From Spiroplasma gladiatoris (GTDB taxonomy: Bacteria > Bacillota_I > Bacilli_A > Mycoplasmatales > Mycoplasmataceae), in NCBI RefSeq assembly GCF_004379335.1, contig NZ_CP038013.1, positions 62,001 through 126,000 of the forward strand: DNA of 64,000 nt, written 5' to 3'. The notes below the pieces were generated by a model. The model saw only the letters and a program-made list of their open reading frames with translations. It made no database searches and was not told where the DNA came from. This document shows, piece after piece, positions 21,195 through 32,907 of the stretch (its first letter is position 1; each line of letters opens with the position of its first letter). The translations under genes and the position numbers were made by a program.

Positions 21195-24176
21195 ATGGCA
21201 AGAGATAAAAAAATAGTTAGCAAACACGGAAAAACAGCTGACTTAATAATAAAAAATGATCAAGCATATTCAAAATTAACAGATGAAGAACTAAAAAATA
21301 AAACACAAGAATTCAAAGAAAGAATTGAACAAGGAGAAAGTCTTGATAGTTTATTAGTTGAAGCATATTCTGTTGTTAGAGAAGCTGCGTACAGAGTTTT
21401 AGGATTAAAAGCATATCGTGTTCAATTAATTGGGGGAATTATTCTTCATGAAGGTGATATTGCTGAAATGAAAACAGGGGAAGGAAAAACTTTAACTGGA
21501 TTATTTCCTGCATATTTAAATGCTTTATCAGGACAAGGGGTTCATGTTGTTACAGTTAATGAATATCTTTCAAAAAGAGATAGTGAAATAAATGGAAAAG
21601 TTTATAATTTTTTAGGTTTAACTGTGGGTTTAAATAGTAGAGAATCAAGCAAAAACGAAAAAAGAGAAGCTTATGCACAAGATATTACTTATACAACAAA
21701 TGCTGAGTTAGGGTTTGATTATTTAAGAGATAATATGGTATTCAATTTTGATCAAAAAGTTCAAAGAAAATTAAATTATGCAATTATTGATGAAGCTGAT
21801 TCAGTTCTAATAGATGAAGCAAGAACTCCTTTAATTATTTCTGGAGGAAGTCAAAATCGTATTAATATGTATATGGCAGCTGATGCTTGTGCAAAAACTT
21901 TAAAAGAACCTGAGGATGTAGAGATTGATTTAGAATCAAAACAAGTTTATTTAACAGACTCAGGTATTAAAAAAGCACAAAACTATTTTAGTATTGAAAA
22001 TTTATTTGATTTTAGAAATACTGAAATTTTTCACTTAATTATGAACGCTTTAAAAGCAAATTTTACATTTAAAAAAGAAATAGAATATACAGTTCAAGAT
22101 GGTGAAATTGTTTTAATTGACCAATTTACTGGAAGGGTTATGCCTGGACGTGCTTATAGTGATGGATTACAACAATCTCTTCAAGCAAAAGAAGGTGTTG
22201 AAGTAGAAGAAGAAACTCAAACACTTGCAACTATTACTTATCAAAACTTTTATCGTTTATATAATAAACTTTCAGGGATGACAGGTACTGCAAAAACTGA
22301 AGAAGAAGAATTCTTAAAAATATATAACACTAGAGTTATTGTTTGTCCTACAAACGAACCAATTATTAGAGTTGATGAACCAGATTTAACTTTTGGAACA
22401 AAAAATGCAAAATTAAAAAGAATGGTAGAAGATTTAAAAGCATTAAATGAAATCGGAAGACCAGTATTGATTGGAACAACAAGTGTTGAGTCATCCGAAC
22501 AAGTTGCAAGATATCTTGAAAAAGCAGGACTAAAATTTGAAATGATTAACGCCAAAAACCACTTACGTGAAGCCGAAATTGTTGAAGGTGCTGGTCAATT
22601 AAAAGCTATTACTTTAGCAACAAACATGGCTGGACGTGGAACAGATATTAAATTAACAGAAGAAACAAGAAAACTTGGCGGATTATTTGTTATGGGTATT
22701 GAACGTAATGAAGCAAGACGTATTGATAACCAGTTAAGAGGTCGTGCTGGACGTCAAGGTGATCCAGGAACTTCAAGATTTTATATATCAATGGAAGATG
22801 AATTGATGATAAGATTTACCGCTCCAAAAGTAAGACAATATTTTATCAAACTTGGAGATGACCATATTAAATCTAAAATGTTTACAAGAGCAATCACAAA
22901 TGCTCAAAAAAAATTAGAAGGTTTAAACTTTGATCAAAGAAAAAACGTTTTAGATTATGACAACATTCTTTCTCAACAACGTGAAGCTATGTATGCTCAA
23001 CGTGATGATATTTTATTACAAACAGATTTAAAAGTTGTTCTTGCAAAATTTCAATACACAATTGCATTTGAAATTATTGAAGAATGTTCTGAACTTGTAA
23101 GAGGAGAAAGAACTGTTAATGTTGATTTATTAATTAAACGTTTAAACTCAGAATATATTATTAAAGATTCTATGGAAGAAAAAGAATTGATCGGATTAGA
23201 AAAACAACAAATGGCAAAACTAATTCAAAAACATATGATGGAACTATACTTACAAAAAATTGAAGGTGTTCCTGAAAATGTAATTCATGAAATGGAAAGA
23301 AGAACAATTCTGCAATCTTTTGATAGATTTTGAACTCGTCATATTAACTTAAGTCAAAAACTAAGAAGTGGTATTTATTTACAACAATACGCTCAAAATA
23401 ATCCATTACATGAATATGTAGAACAATCTGCAAAATTATTTAATAAAATGAAAATTAATATTGCATTCGAAGCAATTGATCGACTATACCAATCATTTAA
23501 CGCTGAAGGTAGCGTTGAAAATATTTCAAATAACAAAATTGATATTGAAAATATTTTAATTAATGCAAATCGTCAAGCACAACAAACTCAACAAGTTGAA
23601 GCAGAAAAAAAAGTTATTAATGTAACTGAAAAAGATATCGATGAAATTTTAAACGAAATCGGTATTAAACAAGAAGAGTTTTCTAGAAATAATGTAACAA
23701 ATCGTTTTGCTCAATTAAAAGAAGAATTTAAAGATGATGTTGAAAGATTTAAAAAACTAGAAATTCAAGAACATATTATTAACGGTCTAATGGACAAGCT
23801 AGATGAAGTTGTTGATGAAAGAAGAAAAAAAGCCTTAGAATTAACTCAAGACGGAATTGATGCTATTGTTAAGAAGTTTGATTTAAAAAATAAATTATTT
23901 ACAGTAGATGATGTAAAACAATCTTTTGAAAAACTTATGAATCAAGATTTAACCGATGAACAAAAAGCTCAAATTGATGTTGAAGCTCAAATTTTATTAG
24001 CGGTTGCTCAAGCAATTGCAGAAAAAAATCAAAAAGATAATCAAGGAAAAGAATTTGTTATGAAGGACAAAAAAGGTAAGGTTGTTAAAAAAATTAAAAC
24101 CAATCCTGATGGATCAATTAACGAAGATGAAATTGAAGATACAGAGCAAGTTCGTTCAAAAACAAAAATTGGATAA
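21195..24176 (+). CDS. secA: Preprotein translocase ATPase SecA
   Basis: SecA drives secreted proteins and lipoproteins through SecYEG. The 993-residue frame reads through one TGA (23331) as Trp. Motifs: QLIGGIILHEGDIAEMKTGE with GKT (Walker A) near residue 90, IIDEADSVLIDEARTPLIIS near 197, TGRVMPGRAYSDGLQQ near 317, and NMAGRGTDIKL plus RGRAGRQGDPG in the second helicase half. The protein is about 150 residues longer than typical SecA: after the helical scaffold there is an acidic and lysine-rich tail (about 760-993) without the zinc-binding cysteines of classic SecA. The ribosome-binding site (AAGAAGGG) is about 13 bases from the ATG, a longer gap than usual. Confidence 0.98.
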
Positions 24177-24183
24177 AATTTAT

Positions 24184-24222
24184 TTAATAAAAGCACTATT
24201 TTTTTGCTTTTATTTTTTTATT
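24184..24222 (+). terminator. Terminator of secA
   Basis: AATAAAAGCA and TGCTTTTATT arms around a T-rich loop, followed by T residues, just after the secA stop. Confidence 0.8.
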
Positions 24223-24235
24223 AAAAATAAAAAAG

Positions 24236-24263
24236 TTGTATTTTTATAAAAAGATGTGATAAT
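24236..24263 (+). promoter_or_regulatory. Probable promoter of uvrBA
   Basis: TTGTAT (24236-24241), a 16-base spacer and GATAAT (24258-24263) with an upstream TG. This is one of the better two-part promoters in the window. Confidence 0.5.
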
Positions 24264-24283
24264 ATCTTTTAGCATATCAATTG

Positions 24284-24303
24284 TACTAGGCAAAAGTCTA
24301 GTA
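24284..24303 (+). promoter_or_regulatory. Small hairpin in the uvrB leader
   Basis: TACTAG and CTAGTA pair around an eight-base loop, 8 bases before a GTAGGTG ribosome-binding site. It is not followed by a T-run strong enough to call a terminator. Its role is unknown. Confidence 0.3.
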
Positions 24304-24322
24304 TTTTTACGTAGGTGATTTT

Positions 24323-26305
24323 ATGAATAAAGAAAGAAGAAATTTTGATTTAGTGACTGAATATAGTCCAAGCGGAGACCAACCAAAAGCAATTGCAAAT
24401 TTGTTAGATGGTCTTAAAAATAACAAAAAGCATCAAGTTTTATTGGGAGCAACAGGTACAGGTAAAACTTTTACTATGGCAAACATTATTAAAAATGTAA
24501 ACAAACAAACTCTTGTTTTGGCTCATAATAAAACTTTAGCAATGCAACTTTACATAGAACTAAAAGAGTTATTTCCTAATAATCGTGTTGAATATTTTGT
24601 TTCTAACTTTGATTTTTATCAACCAGAAGCATACATTCCTTCAAGAGATTTATACATCGACAAAGATGCAAAAAGAAATAATGATTTAGAAATGATGAGA
24701 CTAAGTGCAAAAAATGCATTAATAACAAGAACAGATACAATAGTTGTTGCTTCTGTTGCAGCAATTTATGCAAGTCAAGACCCACGTGAATATGGTGAAG
24801 TTTTTTTTGAACTTAAAGTAGGACAAAAAATTAGTAAAAAAGAACTATTAAGTTTTTTAGTAAAAACTGGTTACATAAGAAATGATAATGTTCTTGCAAT
24901 GGGAGAGTTTAGTGCAAAAGGAGATATAATTCAAATTGCTCCAAGTTGAACTGATTCATTTAATTTAAGAATATCTATGTTTGGTGATGAAATTGAAGCG
25001 CTTGATATAATGGATGTATTAAATAATACAGTTAAAGATAAATTAAGATTGTTTACTATTTTTCCAGCAGCAGCTTATGTTACTCAATGAGATAAACTAA
25101 AAAAAGCAATTGAAAATATTGGAATTGAACTTGAACAAAGAGTGCAATATTTTTTAGATGAAGGAAAATTAATTGAAGCTGATAGACTTTCAAAACGAAC
25201 TAAATATGATATGGAAACATTAGAAGAATTTGGTGTATGTAGTGGAATTGAAAACTACTCTGCTCATTTAGACTTTAGACCTCCTGGAGTAACTCCTTTT
25301 TCACTTTTAGATTATTTTGAAAAAGACTTTTTAACTATAATTGATGAATCACACATGATGATTCCTCAAGTTAGAGGTATGTATAATACTGATAGAAGTA
25401 GAAAAGAAACTTTAGTAGCTCATGGGTTTAGGTTGCCAAGTGCTCTTGATAATCGACCATTAAATTTTGAAGAGTTTGAAAAAAAATTAAACAATGTAAT
25501 TTACACTTCTGCAACACCAGGAGATTATGAAATGCAATTAGCAGATTATAAATTTGCAGAACAAATTATTAGACCAACTGGATTAATTGATCCTACAATC
25601 ACAGTTTTGCCAACAACAAATCAAATGGAAGTAATAATTGAAAATATTAATAAAGTAGTAGAAAAAAAACAAAAAGTTTTTATTACAGCATTAACGATTA
25701 AACAATCAGAAGATATAACTAGTTTTTTACAGGGAAGAAATATTAAAGTTGCTTACTTACATTCTGAATTAAAAACTTTAGAGCGTAATGAAGTCTTATC
25801 TGATTTAAGAAAAGGTGTCTATGATGTAATTGTTGGAGTTAACTTATTAAGAGAAGGGCTTGATGTTCCAGAAGTAAGTTTGGTTTGTATTTTAGAAGCA
25901 GACAAACAAGGATTTTTAAGAAATACTAGAAGTTTAATCCAAACAGTCGGACGTGCCGCAAGAAATTCAGACGGAAGAGTTATATTTTTTGCAGATTCAA
26001 CTTCTCAAGCGATGATTGAAGCTATGGAAGAAACCGAAAGGAGAAGAAATATTCAAATTGCTTATAACTTAGAACATAATATTACTCCAAAAACAATTAT
26101 TAAAAAAATAAGCGACTTTGGTTTAATGGATTCAAAAATTAGAAGTGAAATTGATAAAATAAATAAATCTAAAAAAGATAAACAAAAACAAAAAGATAAA
26201 TTAATTGAACAAATTAGAAAAGAAATGTTAACTGCTGCTAAAGAGCAAAACTACGAAAAAGCAGCAGAGCTTAGAGATTTAATTTTAGAGATCCAAGCAG
26301 AATAG
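24323..26305 (+). CDS. uvrB: Excinuclease ABC subunit B
   Basis: UvrB is the damage-verifying helicase-like subunit of nucleotide excision repair. The 660-residue protein reads through TGA at 24947 and 25088 as Trp. Motifs: [10 protein letters not shown] near the start, [15 protein letters not shown] near residue 40, the beta-hairpin region [15 protein letters not shown]-like (with [20 protein letters not shown]) near 95, TIIDESHMM near 340, and [11 protein letters not shown] near 550. The C-terminal UVR motif that contacts UvrC is visible as [17 protein letters not shown]. The gene is 8 bases upstream of uvrA. Confidence 0.98.
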
Positions 26306-26313
26306 GAGAAAAA

Positions 26314-29157
26314 ATGAGTTTAGATAAAATTATAGTTAAAGGAGCCAGAGAAAATAACTTAAAGAATGTTGATTTAACAATTCCAAAAAATAAATTAATT
26401 GTTTTTACAGGATTGTCAGGAAGTGGAAAGTCTTCATTAGCTTTTAATACAATTTATGCAGAAGGAGAAAGAAGATATATAGAATCTTTATCTTCATTTT
26501 CAAGACAATTTTTAAAGTCAACTGAAAAACCTGATGTTGATGATATTGAAGGATTAAGTCCTGCTATATCAATAGATCAAAAAACTACAAGTCATAATCC
26601 AAGATCAACTGTTGGAACAACAACAGAAATTCATGATCATTTAAGATTATTGTACGCAAACGTAGGAACCCCATATTGTGTTAATGGTCACGGTCCAATT
26701 AGAAGTCAATCATTAAAAGAAATAATAAGTTCAATAAAAAAAGTTACAGAAGATAATGAACAAGTATATGTTTTATCTCCTGTTATTAGAGATAAAAAAG
26801 GAACTCATAAAGATTTATTTTTAAGATTACAAAGGGAAGGTTTTATAAGAGTAAATGTAAATGGGGAAATAAAAAACCTTGATGAAGAAATAGAATTAGA
26901 ACAAAATAAACGTCATGATATTGATATTGTTGTTGATAGAATTATTTATAAAAAAGAAGATGAAGATTTACAATCAAGATTATTTTCTGCAATCGAAATT
27001 GGTTTAACTTACTCTAATGGTTTAATAAAAATATTTTATCCCAACAAAAATAATGAAACAAAACTTTTTTCTACAAAATACTCATGTAGAGAATGTGGAT
27101 TTATGATTCCAAACTTAGAACCTAACTTATTTTCATTTAATAAAAAAGTAGGAGCTTGTGAAACTTGTTCTGGATTAGGAATTAATTTAGAAGCAGATCC
27201 AAGTTTAATCATTCCAGATCCTAACTTATCAATAAGAAATGGTGGAATTTTATATCTAAAAAATTTAGTAGGAACTCAAAATTTAGAATGACAAGAGTTT
27301 AAAATTTTATGTGATTATTATTTAATTGATTTAGATTTACCAATTAGTTCATTAAGACAAAAACAAATTGATGTAATGTTATATGGAAGTGATGAACCAA
27401 TAGAATTACAACTAAATTCAACTAGTGGTAACGTTTTTAATAAATTAAATTACACAGAAGGTATTGCTAATTTAATTGAAAGAAGATATCTAACCACTAA
27501 ATCAGAAGACAACAGAAAGTTTTATGGAAAATTTATGTCTTCAAAAGTTTGTAAAACATGTAATGGTAAAAGACTAAATGATTTAGCTTTATCTGTAAAA
27601 CTAAATGGATTAAGTATTGCAGACTTTGTAGAACTAACTATCGAACAAGAGTTAGAATTTTTATTGAACTTAGAATTAACAGAACAACAAGAAAAAATTG
27701 CTTCATTAGTTTTAAATCAATTACTTTCTAGAATTAGTTTTTTAAATGAAGTAGGTTTAAACTATTTAACATTAGCAAGAAGTGCCACAACTTTATCAGG
27801 AGGAGAATCTCAAAGAATTAGATTAGCAAAACAATTAGGTTCAAAATTGTCTGGGGTTTTATATGTCTTAGACGAACCTTCAATTGGGCTACATCAAAAA
27901 GATAATGACAAACTTATTGCAACACTAAAAAAATTAAGAGACTTAGGAAATACTTTAATAGTTGTTGAACACGATGAAGATACAATGAAACACTCTGATT
28001 GAATTGTTGATATTGGTCCTGGTGCAGGAATTCATGGTGGAGAAGTGATTGCACAAGGTAACTATGAAGATATTTGCAACGCACCAAGATCAATTACTGG
28101 ACAATATTTATCAAAAAAATTATCAATTCCTGTTCCTAAAAAAAGACGCGGTGGTAATGGTAAAAAATTAGAAATTATTCAAGCTAGTGAAAACAATTTA
28201 AAAAACTTAGACATAACAATTCCACTTGGAAAGTTTGTAACTATAACTGGAGTTAGTGGAAGTGGAAAATCAACTCTAATGGAAGAAATAATTTACAAAG
28301 GATTAAGAAAAGAAGTTGCAAAAGAATTAATTCATCCTGGTAAATACAAAAAAATGAAAGGAACTGAAAACATAGATAAAATAATTTATGTTTCTCAAGA
28401 TCCAATTGGAAAAACACCAAGATCAAATCCTGCAACTTATACTTCTGTATTTGATGATATAAGAGACTTATTTGCAGAAACTCCTGAAGCAAAAATGCGT
28501 GGATATAAAAAAGGAAGATTTAGTTTTAATGTTCCAGGTGGAAGATGCGACGCATGTCAAGGAGATGGTGTTGTAAGAGTTGATATGCAATTCTTAGGTT
28601 ATGTTGAAGTTATATGTGAAGTTTGTGAAGGTAGAAGATATAATGAAGAAACTTTACAAGTAAAATATAAATCAAAAAACATATGAGATGTTTTAAGTAT
28701 GACTGTTAACGAAGCTTTTGAGTTTTTTGAAAATATACCAAAAATTAAAGAAAAATTAGACACAATACTAGCTGTTGGTCTTGGTTATATTAAACTTGGA
28801 CAAAATGCAACAACTTTATCTGGAGGAGAAGCTCAAAGAGTAAAACTTTCTACATTTTTATTAAAAAAACAAACTGGAAAAACTTTATTTTTACTTGATG
28901 AACCAACAACTGGATTACATGTTGATGATGTAAGTAGACTAATTAAAGTTTTAAACATTTTAGTAGATCAAGGAAATACTGTTTTAACAATTGAACATAA
29001 CTTAGACTTTATAAAAGTTTCAGATTATTTAATTGATTTAGGACCAGATGGAGGAATGGCTGGAGGAGAAATTCTTGCAACTGGAACTCCTGAACAAGTA
29101 GCTACTGTTGAAAAAAGTTATACAGCAAAATATTTAAGAGAATATCTAAATGATTAG
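26314..29157 (+). CDS. uvrA: Excinuclease ABC subunit A
   Basis: UvrA is the dimeric ABC-type ATPase that scans DNA for damage and loads UvrB. The 947-residue frame contains several TGA Trp codons (27289, 28000, 28684). Two ABC modules are seen: [15 protein letters not shown] near residue 35 and [15 protein letters not shown] near 645, with signatures [12 protein letters not shown] near 490 and [12 protein letters not shown] near 830. Zinc-finger cysteines are present (CRECG ... CETCSG near 258-285; CKTCNG near 413; CDACQG and CEVCEG near 745-775). It forms an operon with uvrB and overlaps the start of folC by 8 bases. Confidence 0.98.
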
Positions 29158-30262
29158 TGTAGAAAAAAACATTATTCCTACTGAACTATTTTTTAAAAAA
29201 GAATATAACTTAAAAAAACTTTTAAATGACAAAGGCAATCCTCAAAATAATTTTAAAGTAATAAATGTAGTTGGAACAAACGGTAAAGGCTCTACTGCTA
29301 ATTATCTATATAACAATTTAAATTCTAAATACAAAAGTGTGGGATTATTTTTTTCCCCAGCTTTTTTATTTCACAATGAAAGAATTCAAGTTAATAATAA
29401 TTATATTGATGATAAAACTTTATTAGAGTTAATTAACAACAACACTAAACTATTTTTAAAATATGAATTAACCTTTTTTGAAATTTGAACTTATATAGCA
29501 ATAGAATACTTTAATAAAATGAAAGTTGAGATTGCTGTTATAGAAGCGGGGATTGGAGGAGTAAAAGATTCAACAAATCTTTTTGAAAATCAATTAGCTG
29601 TTTGTTTGACTTCTTTAGGATTTGATCACGTAGAAGTATTAGGAAATAGCATTGAAAGTATCATTGAAAATAAAATTAAAATTGTAAAAAATAATAATAA
29701 AATTTATACAACTTCAATTAATAAACAGTATGAAAATATTTTTAAAAGTTTTGTTAATAACAAAATCATTTATTGTGAACCGACAAATGACTTAACTTAT
29801 CAAAAATATAATCAAGGAATAGCAAAAAAACTTCTTGAAGATTTAAATATAAAATCTTTTAATTTTCAAAAAACTCTTTTGGGAAGAAGAACTATTTTAA
29901 ATAAAGAACCAAGTTTCATAATTGATGGATGTCATAATTTAGATGGAGCTATTGCTTTAGTAAACTCTATTGATAACATTAAAGATTACACAATTTTATT
30001 TACTTCAAGTAAAGGTAGAGAAAATAATGAAATGATTGAATTTTTAAAAAATAAGTGTAAAGAATTTTATGTAACAACCTTCGATCATATAAAAGCTTGA
30101 AATTTTGATTTAGTTCAAAACAAAAATAAAGTTTTTAATTGGAAACAATTTTTAAATGATAATATTAAAAAGAATATACTAGTATGTGGAAGTTTATATT
30201 TTATTCCATTAGTATATGAATGATACGGAGAACAAAATGACAAATTTTTATTTGATTACTAA
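29150..30262 (+). CDS. folC: Folylpolyglutamate synthase-like (FolC/Mur ligase family)
   Basis: A 370-residue Mur-ligase-type protein that would add glutamates to folates, keeping them in the cell. The P-loop is [18 protein letters not shown] near residue 42, and later come [15 protein letters not shown] near 66, the metal-site region [13 protein letters not shown] near 128, and an [12 protein letters not shown] motif near 258. It is shorter than the usual 420 residues, the C-terminal domain being reduced. TGA at 29486, 30098 and 30221 are read as Trp. The start overlaps uvrA and the end overlaps the ECF transporter gene by 26 bases, so the three genes are tightly coupled. The neighbouring folate-type transporter supports the substrate. 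Confidence 0.9.
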
Positions 30263-30908
30263 TATAATTGGTTTTATTGGAGTAGCAACTCTATTTATAG
30301 CAGCATTAGCATTAGAAAAATTTAGTTTTAAAAAAATCTCAATTAGACATATAACAGTTATGGCAACTTTTGGTGCTGCTAGTGTAGTTTTAACAAATCT
30401 TGTTGGATATAATATTCCAATTTTAGGAAATATTAGATTAGCATTTGGAGATTGAATCATCTTCTTGCTTGGAATGGCTTTTGGACCTTTATGTGGTGTT
30501 ATTTCTGCAATTTCAATTGACACATTAGGAAATATAATTCCTAATTCTTTTGGATATCATTCAGGATATATGATGAATAAAGCTGTCTTAGGATTATGTG
30601 GAGCACTTGTTTTTTTATTCAAAAAAGATAATTTAATTATTTTAAAAACTGTTTTATTTTATGCAATTCCTTATACACTTCAAAGTTTATTATTAAATCA
30701 AATTTGAATGATGTCATGAAGAGGTGTTTCTGCATGATTAGATATTGTTCCAAAACTAATTAAACTTCCAATTGCTTTAACAATTTATATTAGTGTTAGC
30801 TTTAGTGCTTTTAAAGTCTTACAAAAATTATTAGATAAATGACAAACAGATGGAATATGGTGCTTTAAAAATAAATATTTTAATAATGTAAAATTAGAAT
30901 TACAATAA
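30237..30908 (+). CDS. folT: ECF transporter S component, probably folate-specific
   Basis: A 223-residue membrane protein with about six helices. The core motif is FGDWIIFLLGMAFGPLCGV followed by a DTLGNIIPNSFGYHSGYMMN loop, the pattern of FolT-like substrate-binding subunits of energy-coupling-factor transporters. These bind folate and share an EcfA/T module encoded elsewhere. The ATG at 30237 is preferred over one at 30216 because GGAGAA sits six bases upstream. TGA codons are read as Trp. The overlap with folC strongly suggests folate or a precursor as substrate; this is inference from context. A hairpin terminator follows. Confidence 0.85.
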
Positions 30909-30937
30909 TAAGACTTAGTCTTATTATTTTTTTATTA
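30906..30937 (+). terminator. Terminator of the uvrBA-folC-folT operon
   Basis: AATAAGACT and AGTCTTATT arms with a two-base loop, then a T-rich tail. The stop codon is inside the left arm. Confidence 0.85.
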
Positions 30938-30971
30938 TTTGTTATATTATTAATATAAAGAAGGATGAATT

Positions 30972-31943
30972 ATGAAGTTTAATAAATGATATTTCGAACA
31001 AGCATATTTAAAGAATGCACACAGTTCAGCAAGAATTGAAGCTAATAAATTATCTTTAAAATCATTTGAAAAAATTATTTTTGATAATGATAGTAAAAGT
31101 ATTTGAGAAAATATTAGCGAAGAAAGTAACGAGTATGATAAAGATACCAAGCTAAAATGATATGAAGAGGCATTGGGTTTTAAAAAGGCATATTCATTTT
31201 TATATTATGAAGTCCATAACAATCCAAATCAAGAATTAGATTTAAGTATAATTAAAAAAATACATTTTGTATTAACAGAAAATATTAATGACTTTAACGA
31301 TGAAGATAAAGGAAAATTTAGAACAAAAGAAATTTACATATCTAATGCATGTGTAAAAAGCTCGCATTCAACAAGAATTGAAAGTGATTTAATCGAAGTT
31401 TTAGATGAATACAATCAAAGAAAACAGCTAGCAAAAACTTTAAAAGAAAAAATTCAAGCATTAGCTTTTTTACATGCAGCATATGAAATAATCCACCCTT
31501 TTATTGATGGAAATGGTAGATCTGGAAGAATGATAATAACATTAGAATCCTTAAAAATGGGATTGTTTCCAATTTCGTTTAATTATCAAAATCAACATTT
31601 ATATTATTTAGGACTACAAAAAGTAAGTTTGTCTTCTGATCCTGTTTCAAATAATATTTTTAAAAAAATGGCTAAAAATAATTTTTCAATTTTAGAAGCA
31701 CTAATGTTTAAATCATTTAAAGACAATTTAAACATTATTAGAGAAGATAATTTAATTAAAGGGTATATGAACTTTGATAAAGTAAATCAACATATTGTTG
31801 ATAAAAAAGAATTTGAAAAGTTAAATAATGATTATAAAAAATTTTTATTAGATGAAACTATTGCGACTTACGAACTAAAAGCATTACAAAAACAAATGAG
31901 AGCAGATTGAGTCAAAAAATATGATTATGTATTTAAAGATTAA
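30972..31943 (+). CDS. Fic domain protein (predicted AMP transferase)
   Basis: A 323-residue protein with a full Fic core: HPFIDGNGRSGRM at about residues 175-187, matching HPFxxGNGRxxR, preceded by the helix with LAFLHAAYEII. Fic enzymes usually transfer AMP from ATP to Ser, Thr or Tyr of a target protein. Near the N-terminus, AHSSARIEANKLS resembles the class II inhibitory motif (S/T)xxxE(G/N), but with A after the glutamate and N one later. TGA codons at 30987, 31103 and 31158 are read as Trp; the start is the ATG at 30972 after GAAGG. No adjacent antitoxin gene is seen. It lies alone between the folate operon and hprK. Target unknown. Confidence 0.9.
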
Positions 31944-31974
31944 TTAAGTTATAATTGAAAAGTGAGGTAAGTTT

Positions 31975-32907
31975 ATGAAAAAAGTAAAGCTAAGAACAAT
32001 TGTTGAAAAACTTAGTTTAGAAACTCTTTCTGGAGAAAATAACTTAGATAATATAATTCAAGTTTATGGCCTTAATAGAGCAGGGCTTGAATTAGCAGGA
32101 AATTTTGAAGAAGGCGAAAAAGCTCATCGCCTTATTTTAATGTCTACAAAAGAATATAGTTATATAATGAAATTTAGTGAAGAAGAAAGAAAAGAGCGTT
32201 ATGAAAACCTTTTAAGTGAACACATACCTGGAGTTATTATTACAAGCAAATTTCAAGATAAATTATTCTTAGAAGTTGGAAAACGACTAGAAATACCAAT
32301 TTTAAAAACACATGCAGAATCAACTAGTGATTTTACAAAAGATGTATTAGACTTATTAGATGATTATTTTGCACCAACAACAGAAATGCACGCCTCTTTT
32401 ATAAATATTTTTGGAAAAGGAACACTGTTAACTGGAGAATCAGGAATTGGTAAATCAGAACTTGCATTAGAACTTGTAAAATCAAATCACTTGTTTGTAG
32501 GAGATGATAGAATTGTTATTACAAAAAAAGCTGGTAACTTGTATGGAAAATGTCATCCAATTTTAAAAAACCTTGTTGAGGTTAGAGGAATTGGAATAAT
32601 TGATGTTGCAAAAACAAACGGGTATAAAGTTATTATGGAACAATCAACTGTAGATTTAATTATTGAACTTTCAATTTTTAAAAAAGACGGAGTTGATGAT
32701 TCAGAACGATTAGGTCATGATTTTAAAACTTTTGACATACTTGGCGTTAAAATCCCTTATATTAAAATCCCAGTATCTTCAGGGAGAAATATTCAAAACA
32801 TTGTTGAAACAGCAGTTTCTAAACTAAAAATTGCATTAAGTGGATTATACAAAGATGATTCAGATTTATTAACAGAAAGAATGCGTGAATTTTCAGATGA
32901 CGAATAA
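31975..32907 (+). CDS. hprK: HPr kinase/phosphorylase
   Basis: HPrK phosphorylates Ser-46 of the PTS carrier HPr in response to sugar intermediates and can remove that phosphate, so it tunes sugar uptake. The 310-residue protein is of standard size. The P-loop GESGIGKSELALELVKS is at about residue 153, and the family's second signature region, around LVEVRGIGIIDV, near residue 203. It fits with the PTS EIICB at 46808. The last 11 bases overlap the start of lgt, an arrangement also known from Firmicutes, which suggests translational coupling. Confidence 0.97.
   Translation: MKKVKLRTIVEKLSLETLSGENNLDNIIQVYGLNRAGLELAGNFEEGEKAHRLILMSTKEYSYIMKFSEEERKERYENLLSEHIPGVIITSKFQDKLFLEVGKRLEIPILKTHAESTSDFTKDVLDLLDDYFAPTTEMHASFINIFGKGTLLTGESGIGKSELALELVKSNHLFVGDDRIVITKKAGNLYGKCHPILKNLVEVRGIGIIDVAKTNGYKVIMEQSTVDLIIELSIFKKDGVDDSERLGHDFKTFDILGVKIPYIKIPVSSGRNIQNIVETAVSKLKIALSGLYKDDSDLLTERMREFSDDE

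Noticed and set aside
31950-31955. TATAAT as promoter of hprK
   Set aside because: The implied transcript start would fall almost on the ribosome-binding site, leaving too little leader to be convincing.
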